NCBI GenBank assembly: GCA_020882975.1
Contig: JAHRFD010000006.1
Coordinates: forward strand, 124,001-188,000
Length of the DNA stretch: 64,000 nt
Source of the DNA: Microcoleus sp. EPA2
GTDB taxonomy: Bacteria; Cyanobacteriota; Cyanobacteriia; Cyanobacteriales; Microcoleaceae
Direction: 5' to 3'
The position numbers were made by a program, and so were the translations under genes. The notes below the pieces were generated by a model. It was not told where the DNA came from. It saw nothing but the letters and a program-made list of their open reading frames with translations, and ran no database searches. Shown here in pieces: positions 44,804 through 53,226 of the stretch. Every line of letters begins with the position of its first letter. The stretch's first letter is position 1.

Positions 44804-45694
44804 TCACTTGATATTAGATGAATTCAAAATTTCATTGTACATATCTTTAGGAGCAACACCAATCTCTAGGTATTCACTCAGCTTATTGAGAAATTCTATA
44901 GGAGAGACTGTCTTCTGTAATAAAAGACGGCGTGAAGCAACAAAAACTTCAAAAAAATCCTGTGGTGCTACTGGAGTATCTTTAATGATTTTGTATAATC
45001 GATCTAATAAAAATATCGATTCTTGTTCCGATTCAACTTTTTTCATTTTAAATAGATCGACTAAAGAAGTAGTTATTAAATTCAGATCGACTTTAGTTAT
45101 TGTGAATATTTTTTCTACAGACTTAAGCAATTGAGGTAACATTTTTTTGGGAGCTTTCCGAAAAACTAATAATTGAATTACCTCAGCACGTTGAATAGGA
45201 CTCAGTATTTTATTCTCACTTGACTTAACCAAGGTATTTAACTCTTTTTCAAGAGTATCAATATCGCTGTTACTCGATTCAGATAGTGCAATTGCTGAAC
45301 TTTTAAGGATATCTTCTTGCCGTGTAGCTAGTTTAATACTACTGATTAGAAAAACCATCAAGGCAAAGCCAAGCCATGCAACACAAAAGGTAATGTAGAG
45401 ATTGATTGTCCATTCTGTTCTTAAAACAGTCAATAGACCACCAACTAAAGATAGTGTAGCATCTCCAAAGCTCTCTCTTTGGATAAAAATTAATAGGGCG
45501 GTGAAGACAACTAGAAGAATTAAAGAGGCTAGTCTTAAAGGAGAAAATAGCAAAGTAATTGAGATAATTAATACTGCTAATAAAATCCCAACTATTACTA
45601 AACCAGGAGCCACTTTATATGCAGCATTAACAAGTTGAAAAACCGCAGCTCTTAGCGATTCTTGAGAGGTACTTGTTTGAGAGTTATTATTCAT
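44804..45694 (-). CDS. Four-helix membrane protein with helical cytoplasmic tail
   Basis: Not recognised. Four hydrophobic segments occupy about 30-135 (LVIVGILLAVLIISITLLF, LASLILLVVFTALLIFI, SLVGGLLTVL and FCVAWLGFALMVFLISSI). A helical, charged tail of about 160 residues follows (LEKELNTLVKSSENKILS, IFTITKVDLNLITTSLVDLF). It is AT-rich like the PIN-like gene and converges on hsdS, with 35 bp between stops. Position beside a restriction operon makes a defence role possible, but nothing in the protein shows it. Confidence 0.6.
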   Translation of the reverse strand: MNNNSQTSTSQESLRAAVFQLVNAAYKVAPGLVIVGILLAVLIISITLLFSPLRLASLILLVVFTALLIFIQRESFGDATLSLVGGLLTVLRTEWTINLYITFCVAWLGFALMVFLISSIKLATRQEDILKSSAIALSESSNSDIDTLEKELNTLVKSSENKILSPIQRAEVIQLLVFRKAPKKMLPQLLKSVEKIFTITKVDLNLITTSLVDLFKMKKVESEQESIFLLDRLYKIIKDTPVAPQDFFEVFVASRRLLLQKTVSPIEFLNKLSEYLEIGVAPKDMYNEILNSSNIK

Positions 45695-45814
45695 GATTTA
45701 TATAAATATTTATGACAAAAACCGATTCGCTCTCTATTTGAGGGAATTGAGAATGCGTAATTTCAATGAGATAGCAAAGTTTCTGGATTGTGGTTTCCAC
45801 CCTCCTTCCCTATC

Positions 45815-46309
45815 CTAAGCTGCTTTATCTGGCTTGGCTTTAGCTCTCTGTTTAAAGCTTTCAAAGTCTACAACTTTAGACTTAACAGCCGCTTCCCACA
45901 CATCCTTAATAATGTTAGCTAGCTGGGGAATAACAATCATTACAAATTGACCGATGCCTTTATTTTTTTTGTCAGCTACTTTCATAACCTGGGGCATATC
46001 AGTCCAGTCATGCTTTACCCAATACACTTCATCATTAACAACGACCAAGTGTTTATTTCTGAGGCTGTCATCAAAGCCAGTCTCGTTAAGGAACTGAATA
46101 ATTTTCCTAACTGTCTGCAAGGAAACTTTTTGCCTGAGATGCCCGATCGCTCGAATCTCTAATACCTGCTCCCATGTATAGATTACCGTCGGCTTCTTGG
46201 AATTGCCGTATTTTTGAGGCACTACTACCCCTGTCCTGTCCAAGTAGGCAAGGCGACTCGATGTTGTCCCAGTTAGGGCTAGAGTTTCTTGACGGGTAAA
46301 GCCTTCCAT
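45815..46309 (-). CDS. MerR-like HTH regulator
   Basis: An N-terminal winged-helix of MerR type: FTRQETLALTGTTSSRLAYLDRTGVVVPQ, then YTWEQVLEIRAIGHLR and VSLQTVRKIIQFLNETG. The remaining 90 residues form an alpha/beta domain with HLVVVNDEVYWV. This pattern fits MerR-type DNA-binding proteins of cyanobacteria without a metal-binding tail. It is divergent from the DUF2188 gene, and the inverted repeat in the space between them may be its operator. Confidence 0.65.
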   Translation of the reverse strand: MEGFTRQETLALTGTTSSRLAYLDRTGVVVPQKYGNSKKPTVIYTWEQVLEIRAIGHLRQKVSLQTVRKIIQFLNETGFDDSLRNKHLVVVNDEVYWVKHDWTDMPQVMKVADKKNKGIGQFVMIVIPQLANIIKDVWEAAVKSKVVDFESFKQRAKAKPDKAA

Positions 46310-46404
46310 AGCACTTGCTCTCCTGCGATAGCCTCCTGCAACTCCACTGCGACGGAATTGCCTTTACCCGTAACATACACCCATTCCTTCAACGTCTTAA
46401 GAAA

Positions 46405-46460
46405 AATTTAACATTTCTTATGGTTCTCAACGTACACCTTCTAAAACGTTATGTTAAATT
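46405..46460. promoter_or_regulatory. Inverted repeat between divergent genes, possible operator
   Basis: AATTTAACAT (46405-46414) and ATGTTAAATT (46451-46460) are exact complements, 36 bp apart, between the MerR-like gene and the DUF2188 gene. Both promoters would lie in this space. Confidence 0.45.
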
Positions 46461-46488
46461 GTAAAGGTAATTAACCCTGGTGAACTAT

Positions 46489-46725
46489 ATGGCTGAAGGG
46501 AAAAATCAGCACGTTGTCCCCCATAAGACCGGATGGGCAGTGGAGGGAGAAGGCGCTAGCAAAGCCACGCAGGTATTCACCACCCAGCAGAAAGCGATTG
46601 AAAGAGCACGAGAGATTGCTCAAAACCAACGATCGGAGGTGGTGATTCATCGGCGAGACGGGACGATTCGGGACAAGGACAGCTACGGCAATGACCCCTG
46701 CCCTGCGAAAGACAGAAAGCATTGA
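46489..46725 (+). CDS. DUF2188-family small protein
   Basis: A small protein of the DUF2188 family: HVVPHKTGWAVEGEGASKAT, then FTTQQKAIERAREIAQ, then VVIHRRDGTIRDKDSYGNDP. The fold is a short beta-alpha unit of unknown function, frequent in cyanobacteria and on plasmids. Start: ATG at 46489; a GTG at 46480 is in frame. It diverges from the MerR-like regulator and may be controlled by it. Confidence 0.75.
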   Translation: MAEGKNQHVVPHKTGWAVEGEGASKATQVFTTQQKAIERAREIAQNQRSEVVIHRRDGTIRDKDSYGNDPCPAKDRKH

Positions 46726-46818
46726 GGTCTGATGAGAGTGATTAGCCCAGTACGCGAGGCGACTCGCTCTTAGTGTCCTCTCCACTTGACTAGATTCTAT
46801 TTCCAACCGATTACAAAG

Positions 46819-47730
46819 ATGAGCTTGTGCGTTAATCCTCATTGCCCCAATCCAAAAAATGCCGATAATGTATTGCGCTGCTCTAGCTGTAGTTCTAATT
46901 TGTTGCTAGAAGGGCGCTATCGCGCCACCCGCTTGCTAGGAGAAGGCGGCTTTGGCAAAACTTACGAGGTTAGCGATCGCGGGCGACCTCCGAAAGTTCT
47001 AAAAGTTTTGATTAAAAACACTCCCAAGGCTGTAGAACTATTCAAGCGAGAAGCCGAAGTTCTATGCCGCCTCAAGATTTTAGGAATTCCCAAAGGTGAA
47101 GAGTATTTTATATTTACTCCTGGTAACAGTCAGGAACAAGTGCATTGCTTCGTAATGCAAAAAATTGAAGGCGAAAATTTGCAAGATTGGATGTCCCAGC
47201 GGGACGATCGACCGATCGGCGAAAAGAAAGCCCGTCTTTGGTTGGAGGAGTTAGTTTATATCCTCAGCGACCTCCACCAGAATCAGTTGTTTCACCGGGA
47301 TATTAAGCCGTCCAACATCATGCTTTCTCAGAACGGATTGTTGGTATTAGTAGATTTTGGAACCGTGCGGGAAATCACCCACACTTACGAAGGAAAACAC
47401 GCAGCCAAGCAAATCACGACTATTCATACCCCTGGCTACGCTCCCTTGGAGCAATTTAATGGTCAAGCTTCCCCACAATCCGATTTTTTTGCCTTGGGTC
47501 GTACTTTTGTTTATTTGCTAACCGGAAAGCATCCTAATGAATTCAACAATTCCTACGAACATGACCTTTACACTGACGAAATAGAAACTTGGCGCGATGA
47601 AGCACCCCACGTTTCACCCGTGTTTGCAGATTTTATCGACCAACTCATGGCGCGGCCCCTTCAGAATCGCTTTGCGGATACTCAGGCAATTTTGCAACCC
47701 GATCGAGGAAGAAGAACTTTATACACTTAA
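46819..47730 (+). CDS. Ser/Thr protein kinase with N-terminal zinc ribbon
   Basis: Starts with a four-cysteine motif (SLCVNPHCPNPKN, RCSSCSS), as in cyanobacterial kinases of this type. The kinase domain follows: GEGGFGKTYEV (P-loop), VLKVL (ATP lysine), FHRDIKPSNIML and VDFGTV (catalytic and metal loops), GYAPLEQFNG (activation loop end). Such kinases usually continue into WD40 repeats. Here the frame ends just after QAILQ, and the WD40 part is in the next frame, so a frameshift has split the gene. The kinase domain itself is complete. Start: ATG at 46819, directly before the cysteine motif. Confidence 0.8.
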   Translation: MSLCVNPHCPNPKNADNVLRCSSCSSNLLLEGRYRATRLLGEGGFGKTYEVSDRGRPPKVLKVLIKNTPKAVELFKREAEVLCRLKILGIPKGEEYFIFTPGNSQEQVHCFVMQKIEGENLQDWMSQRDDRPIGEKKARLWLEELVYILSDLHQNQLFHRDIKPSNIMLSQNGLLVLVDFGTVREITHTYEGKHAAKQITTIHTPGYAPLEQFNGQASPQSDFFALGRTFVYLLTGKHPNEFNNSYEHDLYTDEIETWRDEAPHVSPVFADFIDQLMARPLQNRFADTQAILQPDRGRRTLYT

Positions 47731-48061
47731 AGGTCACTCAACAAGCGTAATTTCTGTAGCTATTAGCCCAGACGGCGAAACTTTGGCGAGTGCTAGTACC
47801 GATCAAACCATTAGATTGTGGAACCTAAAAACCGGGCAAGAAATTAAAGCCCTAAGAGGGCATTCAAATCCTATAACTTGCGTGGCTTTTCACCCAAAAA
47901 AGAATTCAGTTTTATTTAGCGGCAGCTTCGATAGAACTGTCAGCGTTTGGAATCTTGAAACCGCTCAAATAACGCATACCTACGTACCGCTATCGATAAA
48001 ATTGTCCGTGACAAGAGCCCGGTTAACAAAACCGTATTTTAGTCCTTCCAGTGGCATATAA
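47708..48061 (+). pseudogene. WD40 repeats split off from the upstream kinase
   Basis: EEELYTLKGHSTSVISVAIS and GETLASASTDQTIRLWNL form one WD40 repeat, then ALRGHSNPITCVAFHPK and FDRTVSVWNLE form a second. This is the C-terminal half of the kinase but in the +1 frame, so a one-base change near 47690-47715 separates them. Only two repeats remain instead of about seven. The frame then turns to non-family sequence and ends 55 bp before the CBASS operon. It is a degraded tail, not a separate gene. Confidence 0.75.
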
Positions 48062-48116
48062 AAAAAGTACGCTATCATAGATTAATGAAATAAATTGACT
48101 CAAGTAATAATCATAA

Positions 48117-49199
48117 ATGTTTCCTCTTACCATCTACTTTGAAGAACTGCTTAAAAATATTCAGCCACCCAAAGAACGGCTCGAAGAAGCCCAAGAGTTG
48201 CCCTGGAAAATTCGCGACTACATCAAAGCCAGTAAAGATTTTTCAACTGTCTATCCGCATACTCGACTAGCAGGTTCCTATGCTCAACACATGGCAGTAG
48301 GCGATGTTAAAGATGTTGATACCCTGGTGCGAGTTCCCGGAGACCCGGAGGCTAATGAACCAGAAGCCAAGAAACTAATCCTGGATTTAAAGAAGTTGTT
48401 GGATAAGTTACCCGAATCATTGGGATATGAAGGTTATGCTGCTCTAGACATTGAGCGAGCACGTCGCTCGATCCATGTGTATTTTAAGGACAAGGATTTT
48501 CATCTAGATTTCGTTCCTTGCATTGCGCCGGATGGGTTTGAGGAAATGTTGTATGTTCCAGATCGGGGCTTTAATAAATGGATACCATCTCATCCAATTG
48601 GTTACATTAATTTGCTCAATGAGTTAAATGAAAAATTTGATGAAAAAGTTAAACCATTGGGAAAACTGCTGAAACATTTCCGCGATTACCAGATGACAAC
48701 ACGCAAACCTAAGAGTTATTGGTTAGGTGCTCTGTTGATTTACCACATTCAGGAAGGTAGTCTGGACATGACGCAATCGTTAGGAGTTCTGTTTCACGAT
48801 TTGCTAGATGCTATTTATCGCCAGTACGATCATCTGATTTGGACGAGTAAAACTGCAACTCCGAATCTTCCCGATCCCATGTTGGGGCACAACGTTTCTT
48901 GGAATTGGAATCGATCCCACTTTGAAACTTTTATGAGACGGATTCAAGATGGGCGCGGCTGGGCTGATAAAGCGCTACAAACCAACGATCGCGAAACAGC
49001 AATCCTGTACTGGCAAAAAATCTTTGGAGAAGAGTATTTCCCTACAGAAGTGGAAATTAGTGCCTCGGAACTCGCGAAAGCCGGTTTACCAGGTCAGTCT
49101 TTTGTCACTTCTACTGGGTTGATTTTGCCAAGCCAGCCAGTTTCGGGCATCTACACACCTACACAATCTACCAAGTTTCATGGGACTGAGCAAATTTGA
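48117..49199 (+). CDS. CBASS CD-NTase (cGAS/DncV-like nucleotidyltransferase)
   Basis: The signal-producing enzyme of a CBASS defence operon. The active site reads AGSYAQHMAVGDVKDVDTLV with G53-S54 and metal ligands D66 and D68; the third carboxylate is D131 in FHLDFVP. The rest fits the helical lid of CD-NTases. The product, a cyclic di- or trinucleotide, cannot be told from sequence. The following E2-like gene overlaps by 20 bp, which makes translation coupled. In such short operons the C-terminus of the CD-NTase is the site of conjugation by E2; here it ends KFHGTEQI. Confidence 0.85.
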   Translation: MFPLTIYFEELLKNIQPPKERLEEAQELPWKIRDYIKASKDFSTVYPHTRLAGSYAQHMAVGDVKDVDTLVRVPGDPEANEPEAKKLILDLKKLLDKLPESLGYEGYAALDIERARRSIHVYFKDKDFHLDFVPCIAPDGFEEMLYVPDRGFNKWIPSHPIGYINLLNELNEKFDEKVKPLGKLLKHFRDYQMTTRKPKSYWLGALLIYHIQEGSLDMTQSLGVLFHDLLDAIYRQYDHLIWTSKTATPNLPDPMLGHNVSWNWNRSHFETFMRRIQDGRGWADKALQTNDRETAILYWQKIFGEEYFPTEVEISASELAKAGLPGQSFVTSTGLILPSQPVSGIYTPTQSTKFHGTEQI

Positions 49200-49662
49200 A
49201 TATTCGCAACTACAACCTATCGTTAATCCTGCACTGCAAAGTTTCCATATTTTACATCGATTCCCAGATTTCGCATACAGGCGCGAGCGTGGCGTCGCGG
49301 TATGGCGCGGCACACTTCAGCCGCGTCCGTTTTCCCAAAAATATCGAGTAGCCGTGTATTATAAGCTCAGCTCGTTCCCTACAGTGCGGGTGATCTGTCC
49401 TGCCTTAGTACCAAAAGCACCACATTTATGGAAAGACGGAACGTTGTGCCTGTACTACCCGCAGGAGAAACAGTGGCGGCGCGATATGCTAATTGCAACC
49501 ACTATTATTCCGTGGACGGCGTTGTGGCTTTATTACTACGAATTATGGCTAGATACAGGTAAATGGTTGGGCCCATCTTCCCATGCTTCTGATAGCAAAC
49601 TTCAGGGTGAAAAGGCTAATTATACTGAAGATAACGTACCTTTGAATAAACTATCTGAGTAA
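49180..49662 (+). CDS. CBASS E2-like conjugating protein (type II short)
   Basis: An E2 fold without E1 part. The catalytic cysteine is C90 in KDGTLCLYYP, preceded by PALVPKAPHLW and followed by IPWTALWLYYYELWLDTGKW, a motif typical of bacterial E2-like proteins in CBASS. In this type the E2 primes the CD-NTase through a covalent link. No E1 or JAB gene is near, so the operon is of the short type II form. Its start lies inside the CD-NTase gene. Confidence 0.8.
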   Translation: MGLSKFEYSQLQPIVNPALQSFHILHRFPDFAYRRERGVAVWRGTLQPRPFSQKYRVAVYYKLSSFPTVRVICPALVPKAPHLWKDGTLCLYYPQEKQWRRDMLIATTIIPWTALWLYYYELWLDTGKWLGPSSHASDSKLQGEKANYTEDNVPLNKLSE

Positions 49663-49673
49663 TAGCAGCAATC

Positions 49674-51125
49674 ATGACAGAGAGCGATCACCTGACTCCT
49701 TCACTTTTAGAACCGCAATCCCGTGGTGGGGATATTGCTGAAGGGGGATTCTCCTTTCAAGATCATATTATCCTTGCCCGTATCCCCCTATGGCTGGCAC
49801 AGGATGGTTTTACAGCCATGCTTCGCGAAGGCATTGGTGATGTAGAAGCCAAATTTTTTGTTCCCGAACAAGGGTTTGTTACTGAATTGCTTGAAGTTAA
49901 GGTTCACACCTTACAACCCTCCCATTTTTGGAAGGAAATTAAGCGGTTTAAAGAAATTGATTCTGGCAGCCCAAATACTTACCGGGTGTTTATTTTGGTT
50001 GCTACAGGGATATCCAGAGACCTGGAACCTTTGGTCAATGGATTACGCCGAGTTCGCAACCCCAACGACTTCTACGAACAGAATTCCCTTGTTTATGTAA
50101 ATTCTCTCAAGGACTATATTCAACTTGTTAAAAAAAGTGGTGGAACCGAAGAAGATGCTAAATTTTTGTTAAACAAAGTAGAAATAGAAGTTGATTGGAT
50201 CACGGCCAAATTACAAGGAGAGGCACTCTTTAAACAATCCTTTACTGACTATCTTCAAGAGTATAATGATTTGTCGATTAAAACGTTAGATAATATTTAC
50301 AATAATTTAGGAATATTTCTCCGCCAGAAAAGGAATGAAAGCATTACTCGCAAAGATTTGGAGAACAAACTTCGGGAAAAAATTCCCTCCAATCAACTGC
50401 CAGACCTACGTTCTATCTTGATTTACACAGCTACCGATAATGCGGACAATCCAACTCATCCAGGACTGCGTTTTGATTGGGCTGACTTCTCTGGTGGAGA
50501 AACTCGCGCGATCGCCCAGACTGAAGCTTGGAACGGGTTAGTCATTAACCTCCAGAAGACACGAAACTGGATCGAAAATCATCGAAATACCAAACGAATT
50601 AAACTTTTAGGGGATCGTCGCCTCCCAGCTTGTTTGGCATTGGGTTCTGTCTTTTCAGCCGTTCGGGGATATGCAATCGAAATGGAATACCGCAGTCAGA
50701 TATGGGCAACTGATTCTCATGCGACCAGTGAAACACCAGCCTATCCTTGTCAAAATCAGACGGTGGGCGATACGGGCGATCGTCTGGTCGTCACCATTAG
50801 CATCCTTCGAGATATTCGCCCTGATGTAGAAAAAAATTTGGCTAAGTACGAATTAGAAGGTATGCCACAACTTCATATCTATGGGCAGCAGCCTATCATT
50901 TCGCCAGAGCAGACAAATGATGCTGTCAGACGCATTAAGGATCTTATCGTTGGAAATTTGCGACGTACTGGCAGTAAAGAAATTCATTTGTTTTTTGCAG
51001 GTCTTGCTCCCCTTGCCATGTTTCTCGGTCATCGCTTAGATGGCACAGCATCGGTTGTTTGTTACGGGTGGATCGGCAATGAACAGTATACTCAGACTTG
51101 TCGTTTGTTTTCTGGACTGAATTAA
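49674..51125 (+). CDS. cap4: CBASS effector Cap4: nuclease plus SAVED domain
   Basis: The N-terminal domain is a DUF4297-like PD-(D/E)XK nuclease: RGGDIAEGGFSFQDHIIL, then GDVEAKF with D56, then ELLEVKVH with E74-x-K76. The C-terminal domain (about 300-483) is SAVED, the sensor for cyclic oligonucleotides: ALGSVFSAVRGYAIEMEYR, VVTISILRDIRPDVE, and HLFFAGLAPLAMFLGHRLD. Cap4 cuts double-stranded DNA without sequence choice after the signal binds, killing the infected cell. It follows the E2 gene by 11 bp. Its last ~90 bp overlap a minus-strand gene. Confidence 0.85.
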   Translation: MTESDHLTPSLLEPQSRGGDIAEGGFSFQDHIILARIPLWLAQDGFTAMLREGIGDVEAKFFVPEQGFVTELLEVKVHTLQPSHFWKEIKRFKEIDSGSPNTYRVFILVATGISRDLEPLVNGLRRVRNPNDFYEQNSLVYVNSLKDYIQLVKKSGGTEEDAKFLLNKVEIEVDWITAKLQGEALFKQSFTDYLQEYNDLSIKTLDNIYNNLGIFLRQKRNESITRKDLENKLREKIPSNQLPDLRSILIYTATDNADNPTHPGLRFDWADFSGGETRAIAQTEAWNGLVINLQKTRNWIENHRNTKRIKLLGDRRLPACLALGSVFSAVRGYAIEMEYRSQIWATDSHATSETPAYPCQNQTVGDTGDRLVVTISILRDIRPDVEKNLAKYELEGMPQLHIYGQQPIISPEQTNDAVRRIKDLIVGNLRRTGSKEIHLFFAGLAPLAMFLGHRLDGTASVVCYGWIGNEQYTQTCRLFSGLN

Positions 51126-51260
51126 ACACTCCAACATTCTTTTGATACTCGTCAGCCTGGTTATCGGTATGGCAAGTCGAGTTTTTTCAACTTCCTTGGT
51201 GGCTTGAATCCACTTTTTGATTTTATTGGCAGTAGCACGTTGTTGGTTGTTTTGTTTCAT
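51036..51260 (-). CDS. Small basic protein, second gene of a two-gene unit
   Basis: A basic helical N-terminus (QQRATANKIKKWIQATKEVE and TRLAIPITRLTSIKRML) looks real, while the last ~25 residues lie antisense to cap4 and may be replaced sequence. The start overlaps the stop of the upstream gene by four bases. The family is unknown to me. The CBASS insertion may have cut off the original 3' end. Confidence 0.45.
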   Translation of the reverse strand: MKQNNQQRATANKIKKWIQATKEVEKTRLAIPITRLTSIKRMLECLIQSRKQTTSLSILFIADPPVTNNRCCAI

Positions 51261-51490
51261 TCACCGTAAATCTCTTTCAACACAACTGCCAATCCCGCAT
51301 CTAGGTCTTGCAGCGCTTCATCTAGGCTCTCATAGCTATCTTTTCCGAACCACAGCATCCCACCACAATCGATCGCTCGCACAAAAGATGTTAAAGAACT
51401 CTCTGCGCGATCGCCTATTTCAATCCAGCCTTCATGTTCGTATACCCAACGGGCGATGTTGGGGTACATCTGTTCCAACGAAAACTTCAT
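51257..51490 (-). CDS. Small acidic protein, first gene of a two-gene unit
   Basis: A 77-residue protein, MKFSLEQMYPNIARWVYEHE, with a compact acidic character and SLDEALQDLDAGLAVVLKEI at the end. Similar short proteins are frequent in cyanobacteria; I do not know a function. The ATGA overlap with the next gene suggests a coupled pair, acidic and basic, of the kind seen in toxin-antitoxin loci, but nothing more supports that. Confidence 0.6.
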   Translation of the reverse strand: MKFSLEQMYPNIARWVYEHEGWIEIGDRAESSLTSFVRAIDCGGMLWFGKDSYESLDEALQDLDAGLAVVLKEIYGE

Positions 51491-51633
51491 CTTAACTCTC
51501 TTGCCTCCCGTGTCTGCGTCCTCACGATAACGTCAGGCTTCAAATCCCAATTAAATTTAAATCCTGATGAAACGCAGTATATCAAGGAATGAACTGCTAT
51601 TCAAAAAATATAGTTTGTGAGTCCAGAATTGTA

Positions 51634-53226
51634 TTAGTTTTTGTTGCAAACTTCTTTGATAAGTTGATACTCCGCATCATATCTGGGTATAAATGAAGGT
51701 TCCCACCACGCTCCTGCTTTTTTGACAGCACCTTGTTTGTTGGTCAAAATGTAGTTAGTAGGACGAATCATGGAGGTTGGACAGTAAACTCTAAAATCTG
51801 CTTTCAATCTATCTCCATCAGCATACACTAAAGTAGTTGAAGCAAGATAGAGTTCTGGCTTGTCAAGCAGCTTAATCGAAATTTGAGCAGGTGACATAGG
51901 AGTTGGCTTGGGTAAAGTTACTGTTGGTGTTGGTGGATAAATTGGTAATGGTTGTGGTGGAGTTGGTGGATAATTAGGTGATGTTTGAGGTTGAAATGTA
52001 ACTATTGCAGATGGATAAATTGGTGATGGTTGAGGTTGAGGTGTAATTATCGGTGTTGAAGGAATTGGCGATGGTTGTGCTGGTATAACATTTGGTGATT
52101 TAGGAGTAACGGGAGTTTTAGCAGCAGTAGGAGGTTCTTGTACTTGTGAAGGAGACTTAGAAGGCTGCGGTGATGAAACTATTGGTGGAGTGGAGGCAAT
52201 TGGATTCGGCTGTGGATTTGAAATCGGTGATTGTGCAAATGGTTTGGTTATCCAAAATCCTGCAATAATAGCCGTTGCAATGAAACTACCGAGCAATAAA
52301 GTTTGTTGGATATTCCCTAGTTTCGATGGAGCTACGGAAATAACTGTTGGTTGCTGAATATTCTCAGGAATATCTGCTATGGTAGGACGGATAATTTGAT
52401 GAACCTGGGATGTTTTTGATTGTAAGGCTTGTAGCATTTCTTGTGCTGTAGCGTATCGATCGCAACTATGAGCCGAAATTGCTTTATCTAAAATAATGGC
52501 GAGGGTAGGGCTAACTTGCGGAGCATATTGCTTCCAAAGAATTTCACCTGTATAGTTATTAGTTTCTATATCCTGTGGCTGTTTACCTGTTAGTAAATAA
52601 ATAGCGGTTAATCCAGTAGCAAATAAGTCACTGCTATAAACTGGTCGTCCAGCCGCTTGTTCCGAAGACATAAATCCACGAGTGCCAATCGCAATTGAAG
52701 TCTGTGGACTTCCCGAAGAACTCATGGTAGTAGCTATTGCCTCTTTCACAGCACCAAAATCTATCAACACTGGCTTTTGGTCAGATTGTCTAATAATTAT
52801 ATTGTCTGGTTTAATATCCCGATGAATAATCCGTTTTTGATGAACATAATCTAAAATCGGTAAAAAATTAACTAAAAAGTCTCTGACGTAACTTTCGCTG
52901 AAACTGGATTGTGATTGGATTATATCTGTGAGAGTCATGCCCTCTATTAGTTCTTGAACGAGATAGAAGTCGTTGTTTTCTTCAAAATAAGCATAGAGTG
53001 TAGGAATGCGGTCGCTGTGGCTGCCCAAATCTTCCAAAATAGCCGCTTCCCGTTGAAAGCGCTCTTTGATTAGTGGATAGATTTGGGGATGGTGAGAAAC
53101 TGGGTGGAGCTTTTTAACTACGCACCGTCGCCCTGATGGCATTTGGGTATCTTCTGCGAGAAAGGTTTCCCCAAACCCACCAGAACCAATAGATTTTAAA
53201 ACTTGATACCGATTATTTAATAGCAT
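51634..53226 (-). CDS. Ser/Thr protein kinase with proline-rich extracytoplasmic part
   Basis: The kinase domain (about 5-270) is complete: GSGGFGETFLAED, CVVKKLHPV with the ATP lysine, IIHRDIKPDNIII, LIDFGAVKEA, GTRGFMSSEQ. One transmembrane helix lies at about 309-328 (LLLGSFIATAIIAGFWI). A proline/serine-rich stretch (about 335-440) follows, then a compact C-terminal domain of about 85 residues (PELYLASTTLVYADGDRLK to EYQLIKEVCN). This is a usual cyanobacterial architecture; the outer domain may be the sensor. Starts at 53226; its promoter should be in the AT-rich 53230-53300. Confidence 0.88.
   Translation of the reverse strand: MLLNNRYQVLKSIGSGGFGETFLAEDTQMPSGRRCVVKKLHPVSHHPQIYPLIKERFQREAAILEDLGSHSDRIPTLYAYFEENNDFYLVQELIEGMTLTDIIQSQSSFSESYVRDFLVNFLPILDYVHQKRIIHRDIKPDNIIIRQSDQKPVLIDFGAVKEAIATTMSSSGSPQTSIAIGTRGFMSSEQAAGRPVYSSDLFATGLTAIYLLTGKQPQDIETNNYTGEILWKQYAPQVSPTLAIILDKAISAHSCDRYATAQEMLQALQSKTSQVHQIIRPTIADIPENIQQPTVISVAPSKLGNIQQTLLLGSFIATAIIAGFWITKPFAQSPISNPQPNPIASTPPIVSSPQPSKSPSQVQEPPTAAKTPVTPKSPNVIPAQPSPIPSTPIITPQPQPSPIYPSAIVTFQPQTSPNYPPTPPQPLPIYPPTPTVTLPKPTPMSPAQISIKLLDKPELYLASTTLVYADGDRLKADFRVYCPTSMIRPTNYILTNKQGAVKKAGAWWEPSFIPRYDAEYQLIKEVCNKN

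Noticed and set aside
46107-46376. 89-codon minus-strand frame overlapping the MerR-like gene
   Set aside because: Different frame from the MerR-like gene with no conserved features; the HTH frame is the real one.
47690-47730. Programmed frameshift joining kinase and WD40
   Set aside because: No slippery heptamer is visible and the WD40 part is truncated, so decay or a sequencing error is more likely.
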